Part shown: piece by piece, positions 50,804 through 58,501 of the stretch
How the letters are laid out: every line of letters starts with the position of its first letter
Position numbering within the stretch: position 1 is the stretch's first letter
From: Gammaproteobacteria bacterium
GTDB taxonomy: Bacteria > Pseudomonadota > Gammaproteobacteria > Steroidobacterales > Steroidobacteraceae
Reading direction: 5' to 3'
Length of the DNA stretch: 64,000 bases
NCBI GenBank assembly: GCA_020029535.1
Contig: JAIBJM010000005.1
Span: 38,924-102,923, forward strand
The notes under the pieces: generated by a model
Seen by the model: only the letters and a program-made list of their open reading frames with translations
Told to the model about the DNA's origin: nothing
Database searches by the model: none
Made by a program: the position numbers and the translations under genes

Positions 50804-51568
50804 ATGAGCATACGCGGAACCTTCATTCCAGAGATCGAGATAGCGCTGTTCCTCGATGTCGATGGGACTCTGCTGGAAATTGCCGCCACACCCGATGCGG
50901 TCAAGGTGCCCGCCGCCCTGCGTAATACGCTGCAGCTGGCATCGCAGCGCGAAGGCGGCGCGCTGGCACTCATCAGCGGCCGCTCGATTCAGGAGCTGGA
51001 TCGCCTGTTCGCGCCATGCGTGTTTCCGGCGGCCGGTCAGCATGGTCTGGAGATGCGCGACGCGAATGGCAGGATCGCCAGACCACGCATCGATGTCGCG
51101 CTGCTTGATGATGCGCGCGTCAACCTGAGCCGGCTTCAGGAAAGCCATGAAGGTCTTCTGCTCGAAGACAAGGGCACGGCGCTCGCCATGCACTACCGGC
51201 TCGCGCCCCGCCTCGAATCCAGGGTCTCGGTCGCGATGGCGGCGATTGCGCAAGAACTGAAGGATGATTTCGTGTTGAGACCTGGCAAGTGCGTGCTCGA
51301 GCTTGCGCCACGCGGCTACACCAAACGTGGCGCCATCGAAGCCTTCATGCGCCAGAAACCATTTGCAGGGCGAACGCCGGTGTTCGCAGGCGATGACATT
51401 ACCGATGAAGATGGATTTGAAGCGGTCAATGAACTTGGCGGTCATTCGATCCGCGTTGGCGGAATGGAAGCGACCGCCGCGCGCCACCGCTACAGCAGCG
51501 TATCGACGGTGGCTGCCTGGCTGCGCGACCGCAACCTGAACCGGCATCCTGTCCGCATCGGCCGCTGA
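50804..51568 (+). CDS. otsB: Trehalose-6-phosphate phosphatase, second copy
   Basis: 254 residues, HAD superfamily. All motifs are intact: nucleophile LFLDVDGTLLE (Asp18), LALISGRSIQELDRL, LLLEDKGTALAMHYRL and FAGDDITDEDGFEAVN. It converts trehalose-6-phosphate to trehalose. It is convergent to the membrane-anchored synthase gene, six bases away, and can serve as that enzyme's partner. No Shine-Dalgarno is visible before the ATG (context TCAGCGG), so initiation may rely on a very short leader. The protein is closer in motif wording to the 26-kb otsB than to the degenerate copy at 54479. Confidence 0.93.
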   Translation: MSIRGTFIPEIEIALFLDVDGTLLEIAATPDAVKVPAALRNTLQLASQREGGALALISGRSIQELDRLFAPCVFPAAGQHGLEMRDANGRIARPRIDVALLDDARVNLSRLQESHEGLLLEDKGTALAMHYRLAPRLESRVSVAMAAIAQELKDDFVLRPGKCVLELAPRGYTKRGAIEAFMRQKPFAGRTPVFAGDDITDEDGFEAVNELGGHSIRVGGMEATAARHRYSSVSTVAAWLRDRNLNRHPVRIGR

Positions 51569-51574
51569 ACCCCT

Positions 51575-53788
51575 CTACAGCTCGAACACGTTCTTTGACA
51601 ACAACTGCCGCTGCCGCATTTGCGCCGCGTCCATCAGCATTCGCCCGGCCCAGCGGTACACATTGTTCTCCTTCACCGTGCGCCGCATCAGTTTCATTCG
51701 TTCCCGACGTTCCTCGCGGCTCATTTGCATGGCGATGCGCATGGCTGCGGCGGTTTCGCCGACGTCAAACGGGTTCACGAGCAGCGCCTCCGGAAGCTCG
51801 CGCGACGCGCCGGCGAAAGTGCTCAGGATCAGGACGCCGTCCTGGTCGTCGCGCGCCGCCACAAACTCCTTGGCCACCAGATTCATGCCGTCGTGCAAAC
51901 TGTTGACGATGCAGAAGTCGGCAGCGCGGAACAGCTCGAACACTTCGCGCGGCTCCTGATGATGATCGATGAGCACGATGGGTTTCCAGCTGCCCGTGCC
52001 GAACCTGTCGTTGATGCGCTGTGCCTCGGACAGCGTCTGTGACTGCAGGGCCTGGTAGGCGGGCAGCTTGCTCCTGGTTGGCGCTGCGACCTGCAGGAGA
52101 GTGAGACGCTCGCGGAAGTTGCGCTGCTTGTCCAGCAGCGCCTCGAGCGCCTGGAAGCGCTCGATGATGCCCTTGGTGAAGTCCCACCGCTCGACGCCGA
52201 GGCCTATGCAGACATTGCTGCCGATTCCGTACCGGCTGCGAATGGCATCGCGTGTGGTCTTGACATCCGGAAGTGACGCCAGCCAGCGCGGCGGCCATTC
52301 GATGGAGATGGGATACGGCACGACGCGGCAGACATGACCGGAGATGGTCACGGTCATGTGCTCGTGATCGATCTGGCACTCCAGGAACCGGTCCACGGTG
52401 GCGAGGAAGTTCTGGCAGTGATAGCGGGTGTGAAAGCCCAGTATGTCGGCGGCCAGCATGTGCGCAAGAATCTGTGTTTTCCATGGGCACAGGCCGAAGG
52501 TTTCGGAATTCGGCCATGGAATGTGCCAGAACAACGCGATGGTCGCAGCGGGCTTGCGTTCGCGCAGCAGGCGCGGCAGCAACGCAAAGTGGTAGTCCTG
52601 TACGAGGATCAGCGGGTCCTTCGATTCCGACTCCTTCGCGACCACCTCGGCAAATTTCCGATTCACAGATTCGTACTGACGCCAGTCAGCTTCGCGAAAC
52701 GCCGGCCGGACGTATGCGAGATGGCACAGCGGCCAGATTCCCTCATTCGAAAAGCCGTAATAGAAGCCCTCCTCCTCCTCCTCCGTGAGCCACACACGCC
52801 GCAGAGTGTAGGCCGGCTCATCCGGCGGGACGCGCACCCGGTCGTGAGAATCGACTACGTCGCGGTCGGCTGTGCCGCTGCCGTGTGCGATCCAGGTGCC
52901 TGAACACGCTCGCATGATCGGCTCCAGTGCGGTCACCATGCCGCTGGCGGGAACCTGCACGATTGGGCCGGCTGGACTCCTGTTGTGAATGTACGGCTCA
53001 CGATTTGAAACGATGAATACCTCAGGGGAGCGCAGATGCTCGCTGACCACCTGTTGCAGCGCCTGTGGCGTCCAGTTCTCATGGAAATCGATTTCCAGGC
53101 GCTGGGTACGCTCCGCTTCGCGCAGGGCGTGGCGGATCTGCGCAAGAATCGGCCGCGAATCGGCTTCCGACTGCGCGTCATCGAGAAAACGGCGACCGCG
53201 AATGTCCCGCACCAGCACCCGGACCCAGCGCCGCAGGAACAACCAGAATACAAATCCGAACGTGAGTGCCAGCACTGAGGCCGCAATGCCGGCCAGCGCA
53301 AGTACATAGTTGCGTGCCGAGGATTGCCGGCGATCGATGAAACTCAGGTCATGGACAAGCAGCGCGCGAAGCGGCTTGCTGTCCGCCGCTCCGATGACGA
53401 ATGACGAAACCTCGACGGATCCGTCTTCAAGTTTGATCAGGCTGCTGCCACGATCACCGGTTCGCTGCAGCGCTTCGCAGCCGATTTCTTCGGGCGTACG
53501 GTCGGTCTGAAAATAGGGTGTGCCGTCGGCGCGACAAACGACCACTGCCATCAGTCGCTCATCGGTGGTGATGCCGGCCAGATACCTTGCGAGTCCCGAT
53601 TTGTCATTACGCTCGACGAACCGTGCCAGCGATCCCTCCATGGAATGCGCAACCAGCTGCGCGCGCATATCGACGTCGCCCCGGAACCAGCCCGCAAGTA
53701 TTCGCTCGACGTACGGTACCCCGAAGAACGCCAGGATGCCGGCGGCTATCAGCGTTGGAACGACAAACCGGATCAATATGGAACGCAT
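51575..53788 (-). CDS. Membrane-anchored trehalose-6-phosphate synthase (GT20) with extracytoplasmic segment
   Basis: 737 residues. Two membrane helices flank a periplasmic segment: helix 1 at about 7-27 (VVPTLIAAGILAFFGVPYV), a 130-residue loop, helix 2 at about 163-185 (VLALAGIAASVLALTFGFVF). A short linker then leads to a GT20 domain (about 250-730) with VSNREPYIHNRSPAG, LILVQDYHFALLPRLLRERK, GVERWDFTKGIIERF and LHDGMNLVAKEFVAARD. In the donor site VERWDF replaces the usual VDRLDY, and HIPWPN replaces HIPFPS, so acceptor or donor preference may differ. The topology resembles sensor proteins, coupling an outside signal to sugar-phosphate synthesis. The ATG at 53788 begins the first helix; upstream frame lies in the MarR gene, 20 bases before. 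Confidence 0.85.
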   Translation of the reverse strand: MRSILIRFVVPTLIAAGILAFFGVPYVERILAGWFRGDVDMRAQLVAHSMEGSLARFVERNDKSGLARYLAGITTDERLMAVVVCRADGTPYFQTDRTPEEIGCEALQRTGDRGSSLIKLEDGSVEVSSFVIGAADSKPLRALLVHDLSFIDRRQSSARNYVLALAGIAASVLALTFGFVFWLFLRRWVRVLVRDIRGRRFLDDAQSEADSRPILAQIRHALREAERTQRLEIDFHENWTPQALQQVVSEHLRSPEVFIVSNREPYIHNRSPAGPIVQVPASGMVTALEPIMRACSGTWIAHGSGTADRDVVDSHDRVRVPPDEPAYTLRRVWLTEEEEEGFYYGFSNEGIWPLCHLAYVRPAFREADWRQYESVNRKFAEVVAKESESKDPLILVQDYHFALLPRLLRERKPAATIALFWHIPWPNSETFGLCPWKTQILAHMLAADILGFHTRYHCQNFLATVDRFLECQIDHEHMTVTISGHVCRVVPYPISIEWPPRWLASLPDVKTTRDAIRSRYGIGSNVCIGLGVERWDFTKGIIERFQALEALLDKQRNFRERLTLLQVAAPTRSKLPAYQALQSQTLSEAQRINDRFGTGSWKPIVLIDHHQEPREVFELFRAADFCIVNSLHDGMNLVAKEFVAARDDQDGVLILSTFAGASRELPEALLVNPFDVGETAAAMRIAMQMSREERRERMKLMRRTVKENNVYRWAGRMLMDAAQMRQRQLLSKNVFEL

Positions 53789-53808
53789 GGAAGACGCCAG
53801 GATTTCCG

Positions 53809-54366
53809 CTACCGCAGGAGACCGGGCCGGCCTTGCAAAGCGCGGCGACGCGCCCTGGTCTTGCTCCGCGCCGGCGGCTGCGCGATCACTTCCTTCGGAA
53901 GCTTGGACAGCAACGAGCCAAGTCCCTTCGCGAGGCTGCCCAGCTCGCGGGAGGAGATACTGCGTACCGCACGTTGCAAGGTACCCACGGCGCGACCCGC
54001 CGTGGCCCTCAGAATCTTCTGCCCGGCGGCGGTCACGTGGATCTGTACGCTGCGCTGATCTCCATCGCCACGACTGCGCTCGATCCATCCGCGTACGCTG
54101 AGACTCTTGAGCATCTGACTGACAGCGGGCCGTCGCATGCCGAGCAGCATGGCGAGCCTGGAAGCGGGAAGCCCGGGCTCCCCCGCGATGCATACAAGCG
54201 CGCGATGCATGGAAATCGGCGCGTCGGTCATGCGCTCGAGCTCACGGTACAGTGCGCGCATGCGATCGACGAGCTCGCGCGCGGCGAGCAACGCCTCATT
54301 CTCGAGCGCGACCCGCCTGGCGGCACGATGAGCGCTGGTATCGCTCCGATTCCCGGGGTACGTCAT
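53809..54366 (-). CDS. MarR-family transcriptional regulator, second copy
   Basis: 185 residues, paralogue of the regulator at 26855: both share LVDRMRALYRELER, then MHRAL and the winged helix, here LPASRLAMLLGMRRPAVSQMLKSL and RGDGDQRSVQIHVTAAG. The C-terminal tail is basic (RSKTRARRRALQGR). It is upstream of the membrane synthase gene (20-base gap) and divergent from the pseudo-otsB operon, so it probably controls both. A CATGCAA half-site identical to one arm of the operator at 26776-26792 occurs at 54427-54433, suggesting related binding sites. The inducer is unknown. Confidence 0.85.
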   Translation of the reverse strand: MTYPGNRSDTSAHRAARRVALENEALLAARELVDRMRALYRELERMTDAPISMHRALVCIAGEPGLPASRLAMLLGMRRPAVSQMLKSLSVRGWIERSRGDGDQRSVQIHVTAAGQKILRATAGRAVGTLQRAVRSISSRELGSLAKGLGSLLSKLPKEVIAQPPARSKTRARRRALQGRPGLLR

Positions 54367-54444
54367 CGATCCAGCTCTCCGTCAACGGGCGCGCATCCTA
54401 GCACGACCCTGCATCGTTCAGTCGATCATGCAAGCATCGGTCAA

Positions 54445-54472
54445 TTGCCTTGTAGAAACAGTTGCGTACAAT
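54445..54472 (+). promoter_or_regulatory. Promoter of the pseudo-otsB/MscS operon, probably leaderless
   Basis: TTGCCT (54445-54450) and TACAAT (54467-54472), 16 bases apart, form a good sigma-70 promoter. The -10 box ends only six bases before the ATG at 54479, so the transcript would begin at or within a base or two of the start codon. No Shine-Dalgarno lies between. A CATGCAA half-site (54427-54433) lies just upstream. Confidence 0.65.
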
Positions 54473-54478
54473 TAACTA

Positions 54479-55258
54479 ATGACAGACCTGCCTGCCGATA
54501 TGAAAACGGAGCCTGCTTCCGGCATATCACCGCCGTCGACGGCATGGTGCCTGTTCGTGGAACTCGACGGCATATTGCTGGACAGCGCGCCAACGCCTCG
54601 TGCCGTACGCGCGAACGGTGCTCTCATCGATCTTCTGCGCACACTTCATGGCGCTTGCGATGGGGCACTCGCCGTGGTCACCGGTCGGTCGATCGCCGAC
54701 GTGGACAAGTTGCTTTATCCGCTCATGCTCCCAGTGGCAGGCATTCACGGGTTTGAACGGCGGAATGCGCAGGGAGCATATTTCTGCGCCGGCTCGAGGC
54801 ATTCAGGCCTCGGCGGTCTGCGTGACGGACTGATCGAGTTGTCGCGGAGTCTGCACGGGATGCTGCTGGAAGACAAAGGATGTGCATTCGCCCTGCATTT
54901 CAGGCAAGCGCCGCACCTTGAGGAAACGGTTCGCCTGCGGATGGCAAGACTGATGACTGCCACGATCCCGGCGTTCGAACTCGTTGAGGGCGACCGGGCC
55001 ATCGAGATCAAACCGGTGGGGGGCGACAAAACGACTGCGGTCGAAGCATTCATGCAGGAAGAACCATTTGCAGGCCGGATACCCGTTTATGTCGGCAACG
55101 ATTCGCTGGACATCTCCGGTTTTACGGCGGTAAAGCGTTTCAAGGGACTGGGGATCGGAGTCGGATCGAGCGATCCCGCTGGCCGCCGACTCGCCGGACC
55201 CTCTGAAGTGCGCAGCTGGCTCTCGCAGTTGTGCAAGTCGGCCGCAGCATCGGTCTGA
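54479..55258 (+). CDS. Degenerate trehalose-phosphatase-like (OtsB) protein
   Basis: 259 residues aligned to OtsB along the full length (LAVVTGRSIADVDKLLYPL, LLEDKGCAFALHFRQ, KTTAVEAFMQEEPFAGRIPV). Catalytic residues are changed: motif I reads LFVELDGILLD, so the nucleophilic Asp is Glu28 and the following Thr is Ile. Motif IV reads YVGNDSLDISGF instead of GDD.TD.DGF. Phosphatase activity is unlikely, whereas the sugar-phosphate binding shape may remain. It heads an operon with an MscS channel, a wHTH-like protein and two small membrane proteins, so a regulatory or sensing role is plausible. It is divergent from a MarR gene. Confidence 0.85.
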   Translation: MTDLPADMKTEPASGISPPSTAWCLFVELDGILLDSAPTPRAVRANGALIDLLRTLHGACDGALAVVTGRSIADVDKLLYPLMLPVAGIHGFERRNAQGAYFCAGSRHSGLGGLRDGLIELSRSLHGMLLEDKGCAFALHFRQAPHLEETVRLRMARLMTATIPAFELVEGDRAIEIKPVGGDKTTAVEAFMQEEPFAGRIPVYVGNDSLDISGFTAVKRFKGLGIGVGSSDPAGRRLAGPSEVRSWLSQLCKSAAASV

Positions 55259-55276
55259 GCGCGGCTGGAGGTGCAA

Positions 55277-56389
55277 ATGCCTGATTTCTCCGAACTGCGG
55301 TCGCTGCCGGTTTTTCAGAATTCAATTGCAGCGTGGCTGATCGCCAGCGCTGTCGCGGCGGCCGTGCTCGCCGCATTGATTGCGCTGCGTGCGACAGTTC
55401 GCCGGTACCACCGCAAGTTCAGGGAAACGGAGCGCACCGAACTGCTTGAGATTCCATTCGAGGTGCTGAGTCGCACCACCTCGCTCTTCTTCATCGTGCT
55501 GGCGTCATCCGTCGGTCTACGCACTCTTCAGCTGGGCTCCACCTCCCTGATCATCATCAACTCGGCGATCACCATCGCCCTGTTCTGGCAGGCCGGCGTG
55601 TGGGCTGTGGCAACGGCTTCGGCATGGCTCGAACGCAAGCGGCGGCGCAGCCTGGAGTCCGATCGCGCGTTTGCCGGCTCGCTCGGCATCATCAGCTTTA
55701 TCCTGAATGTCGTGATCTGGGCCTTCGTAATGCTGCTGACGCTCGACAATCTTGGCGTCAACATCACGGCGCTGGTGGCGGGGCTTGGCATCGGCGGCAT
55801 CGCAGTGGCGCTCGCCGTGCAGAATGTGCTCGGCGATCTGTTTGCCTCGTTGTCCATCGCGCTCGACAGGCCCTTCGTCATCGGCGACTTCCTGATCGTG
55901 GGGGACATCCTGGGGTCGGTCGAATACATCGGCGTAAAGAGCACGCGACTGCGCAGCTTGAGCGGCGAGCAGATCATCATGTCGAACAGCGATCTGCTCG
56001 CAAGCCGCGTGCGCAATTATGGACGGATGAGCGAGCGACGCGTCGTCTTTGCAATCGGCGTAACCTACGAAACCCCGATGGAGCGGATCGAACAGATACC
56101 AGCGCTCATCCGCTCGATCATCGAGGAGCAGCAGGACACGCGTTTCGACCGTTCGCATTTCCAGAAGTACGGCCCATCATCGCTCGACTTCGAATCGGTC
56201 TACCATGTGCTCTCCGCGGACTACAACAGGTACATGGACATACAGCAGTCCATCAATCTGCGGATCGGGCGCAGGTTTTCCGAACTGGGCATAGAGTTCG
56301 CGTATCCCACACAGAGACTTCTCGTCGAGGCCGCGGATAATGCGGCCGCTGGCGCGGTGGCTCGCGATGTCCATGCGGGATCCGGATGA
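55277..56389 (+). CDS. MscS-family mechanosensitive channel
   Basis: 370 residues, about four N-terminal membrane helices. The pore helix and start of the beta domain are clear (LVAGLGIGGIAVALAVQNVL, then ASLSIALDRPFVIGDFLIVG), followed by SVEYIGVKSTRLRSLSGEQI and a C-terminal part (RRVVFAIGVTYETPMERIEQ). It opens when membrane tension rises, releasing solutes after osmotic down-shock. GGAGG lies five bases before the ATG at 55277; a GTG at 55271 would add two residues. It follows the degenerate otsB gene by 18 bases and overlaps the next start (ATGA). Its location beside trehalose genes fits osmotic stress. Confidence 0.92.
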   Translation: MPDFSELRSLPVFQNSIAAWLIASAVAAAVLAALIALRATVRRYHRKFRETERTELLEIPFEVLSRTTSLFFIVLASSVGLRTLQLGSTSLIIINSAITIALFWQAGVWAVATASAWLERKRRRSLESDRAFAGSLGIISFILNVVIWAFVMLLTLDNLGVNITALVAGLGIGGIAVALAVQNVLGDLFASLSIALDRPFVIGDFLIVGDILGSVEYIGVKSTRLRSLSGEQIIMSNSDLLASRVRNYGRMSERRVVFAIGVTYETPMERIEQIPALIRSIIEEQQDTRFDRSHFQKYGPSSLDFESVYHVLSADYNRYMDIQQSINLRIGRRFSELGIEFAYPTQRLLVEAADNAAAGAVARDVHAGSG

Positions 56390-56772
56390 ACTCGCACGAA
56401 GCACCCAGGAACGTCCTGGACTTCATCGAGCGCCTGATCGACAGCGTCCCGGAGCTCGAGGCGCTGCTGCTGCTGCGCGAAGATGAATCACGGGGATGGA
56501 GTGACGCCGAGGTCGCGGCCCGCATCTACGTTTCCCGCGAGGAAGCGGCACGCGTTCTGGAAACTCTGCACCGGCGCGGATTGATTGCCGCCGCCGGCGA
56601 GACGCCACTTTACAGTTTCAAGCCCGCGAGGGAAGACATGCGTGGAATCGTCGCCGAAGTGGCGGACGCATATCGGCGCCACCTGATTTCCATCGCCGTC
56701 TACATTCACAGAAAGTCCTCGGCCTCCGTGCGGGAATTTGCCCGCGCATTCGATCTGAAGAAGGAGCGCTGA
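56386..56772 (+). CDS. Small winged-helix-like protein
   Basis: 128 residues, soluble. Residues 15-65 show a plausible winged helix (ELEALLLLREDESRGWSDAE, VAARIYVSREEAARVLETLH, RRGLIAAAGETPLYSF), with the rest a helical tail (ADAYRRHLISIAVYIHRKS). It resembles small wHTH proteins seen beside short membrane proteins of DUF5985 type; I cannot give a named family. It overlaps the MscS stop by four bases and precedes two such membrane proteins. It may act as regulator for the operon. Confidence 0.6.
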   Translation: MNSHEAPRNVLDFIERLIDSVPELEALLLLREDESRGWSDAEVAARIYVSREEAARVLETLHRRGLIAAAGETPLYSFKPAREDMRGIVAEVADAYRRHLISIAVYIHRKSSASVREFARAFDLKKER

Positions 56773-56775
56773 AAG

Positions 56776-57033
56776 ATGCCGTTACTCGTCAACATACTGG
56801 GCGCCTTGACGGTCGGACTCTGTGCCGGCCTGCTCCTGCGTGCCTACGCGCGCACGCGCAGGCGCCTTTTGCTCTGGAGCGCGTTGTGCTTCGTCGGCCT
56901 CTGCATTGCAAACGCAATACTGATCGTCGACGTGGCCGTAGTCCGGGATGTGAGCCTGTATCGCTGGCGGCTCGGCATTACGGCCGGCTCGATGCTGCTG
57001 CTTCTTTACGGCCTTGTTTTCGAGAGTGACTGA
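56776..57033 (+). CDS. Small membrane protein, DUF5985-like (first of pair)
   Basis: 85 residues with three membrane helices (VNILGALTVGLCAGLLL, LLLWSALCFVGLCIANAILIV, LGITAGSMLLLLYGLVF). The cytoplasmic YARTRRR loop is basic. The size, helix count and pairing with the next gene fit DUF5985 proteins of unknown role. It begins three bases after the wHTH-like gene's stop and ends three bases before the next ATG. Confidence 0.65.
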   Translation: MPLLVNILGALTVGLCAGLLLRAYARTRRRLLLWSALCFVGLCIANAILIVDVAVVRDVSLYRWRLGITAGSMLLLLYGLVFESD

Positions 57034-57036
57034 ACC

Positions 57037-57291
57037 ATGGTCAACGGATTCCTGTTAGGCATCGTGGTCACCTCGTCCCTCGTGGCAGGTGGGTTCTTTC
57101 TCAAATTCTGGCGTCAGACCCGGGATCAGCTGTTCCTCGGCTTCGGCGTTGCCTTCATCCTCGAAGGCGTCAACCGGATCGCATTCCTGTATGTCGATCA
57201 GCCGGGCGCCGAGAACACCGGTATCTACGTCGTGCGCCTCGTGTCCTATCTGCTGATTCTCGCGGCTATTGCTCTGAAGAATCGGGCATAG
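57037..57291 (+). CDS. Small membrane protein, DUF5985-like (second of pair)
   Basis: 84 residues with three membrane helices (FLLGIVVTSSLVAGGFFLKF, LFLGFGVAFILEGVNRIAFL, IYVVRLVSYLLILAAIALKN), similar in pattern to the preceding product: an FxxRTRxQ-type loop, here FWRQTRDQ, after helix 1. Twin copies suggest a hetero-oligomer. It is the last gene of the operon from 54479; the 15-bp hairpin at 57305-57338 follows. Confidence 0.65.
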   Translation: MVNGFLLGIVVTSSLVAGGFFLKFWRQTRDQLFLGFGVAFILEGVNRIAFLYVDQPGAENTGIYVVRLVSYLLILAAIALKNRA

Positions 57292-57304
57292 GGGGATGCT
57301 TTGA

Positions 57305-57338
57305 ACGCCGGCTCATGCGCATCCGCATGAGCCGGCGT
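57305..57338. terminator. Bidirectional hairpin between convergent genes
   Basis: Perfect 15-bp inverted repeat ACGCCGGCTCATGCG-CATC-CGCATGAGCCGGCGT with a four-base loop, between the stops at 57291 (+) and 57358 (-). No T-run follows on either side. The stem is strong enough to end or protect both transcripts. Confidence 0.7.
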
Positions 57339-57357
57339 CAGGATCGATAGCAGGCGG

Positions 57358-58470
57358 TCAGGTCGCCGGCTGCTTCTGCGGGAACAGCTGTGGCCGCATC
57401 GACGGATGAGCGGCCCGGTACTTGGGTGCATACGCCGTGTCCGCGCCCAGTTCCTGGGCGGCATGCCAGGCCCAGCGCGGGTCGTACAGCGCGCCGCGCG
57501 CGATGACGACCATGTCCGCCTGACCGGAAGCCACGATCTCTTCAGCCTGTTGCGGCTTGTCGATCAGGCCAACCGACATCGTGACAATCTGCGCTTCCTT
57601 GCGGATGCGGGCACCGAACGGAACCTGATAGCCGGGCGCCAGCGGAATCTGCTGTCTTGAGTCCAGTCCGCCGGACGTCACATCGATGAAGTCACAGCCG
57701 AGCTTCTTCAATTCCTTCGCGAATATCACGGCTTCGTCGGGATTCCAGCCGCCCTCGACCCAGTCGGTGGCCGAAACACGGATGCCGAGCGGCTTCTCCG
57801 CCGGCCACACAGCACGCATCGCCTTGAAGGTTGCCAGCGGGAAGCGCATGCGATTCTCCAGCGAACCGCCAAATTCGTCCTTGCGCTGATTGGCAAGCGG
57901 CGACAGGAACTGGTGAATCAGATAGCCGTGGCCGCCATGCATTTCGATCAGGTCAAAACCGATCCGCTCAGCGCGCTTGGTCGACTGCACGTGGGCCTCG
58001 ATGAGGCCGTGGATCTCTGCCGTGGTCAGCTCCCGCGGCACCGGGAAGCCGGGGCCGAACGGAATGGCCGATGGGCCGACTACTTCCCAGGCGCCTTCTG
58101 CTGCCTCCAGCGGCTTGCCGCCCCCGGCAGGCGGATGTTGCGAGCCCTTGCGGCCGGCGTGTGCGATCTGGATGCCGACTTTTGCGATGCCATATGTGCG
58201 GCAGAAATCCAGCACGCGCTTCATCGCCGCTTCGTTTTCGTCCGTACACAGCGTGGCGCACTTCAGACTGATCCGTCCGTCCATGCTGACGTTGGTCATT
58301 TCCACGATGACCAGACCGGCGGCACCCATCGAGAGTTGACCAAGGTGTACCAGGTGCCAGTCGTTCGCCGAACCGTTGGCCGAGTTGTACTGGCACATCG
58401 GCGAGACGACGATGCGGTTGGGCAGCGTCAGCCCGCGAAAGGTGATGGGGGAGAAAAGTGCGCTCGACAT
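57358..58470 (-). CDS. Old Yellow Enzyme-family NADH:flavin oxidoreductase (YqjM-like)
   Basis: 370 residues of the TIM-barrel OYE family. Conserved parts are LTLPNRIVVSPMCQYNS near the N-terminus (Cys is the YqjM-type redox-sensing residue), GIQIAHAGRKGSQHP (active-site His pair region), EMHGGHGYLIHQFLSPLANQR and ADMVVIARGALYDPRWAW for FMN phosphate binding. Such enzymes reduce alpha,beta-unsaturated carbonyls using NAD(P)H. The ATG at 58470 has an AAGGA upstream; the longer frame adds a non-conserved 17 residues. It follows the DoxX gene on the same strand (31 bases). Confidence 0.93.
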   Translation of the reverse strand: MSSALFSPITFRGLTLPNRIVVSPMCQYNSANGSANDWHLVHLGQLSMGAAGLVIVEMTNVSMDGRISLKCATLCTDENEAAMKRVLDFCRTYGIAKVGIQIAHAGRKGSQHPPAGGGKPLEAAEGAWEVVGPSAIPFGPGFPVPRELTTAEIHGLIEAHVQSTKRAERIGFDLIEMHGGHGYLIHQFLSPLANQRKDEFGGSLENRMRFPLATFKAMRAVWPAEKPLGIRVSATDWVEGGWNPDEAVIFAKELKKLGCDFIDVTSGGLDSRQQIPLAPGYQVPFGARIRKEAQIVTMSVGLIDKPQQAEEIVASGQADMVVIARGALYDPRWAWHAAQELGADTAYAPKYRAAHPSMRPQLFPQKQPAT

Positions 58471-58501
58471 AAGGAATCCTTGGAAAGTTGCTGGTGATGA
58501 A

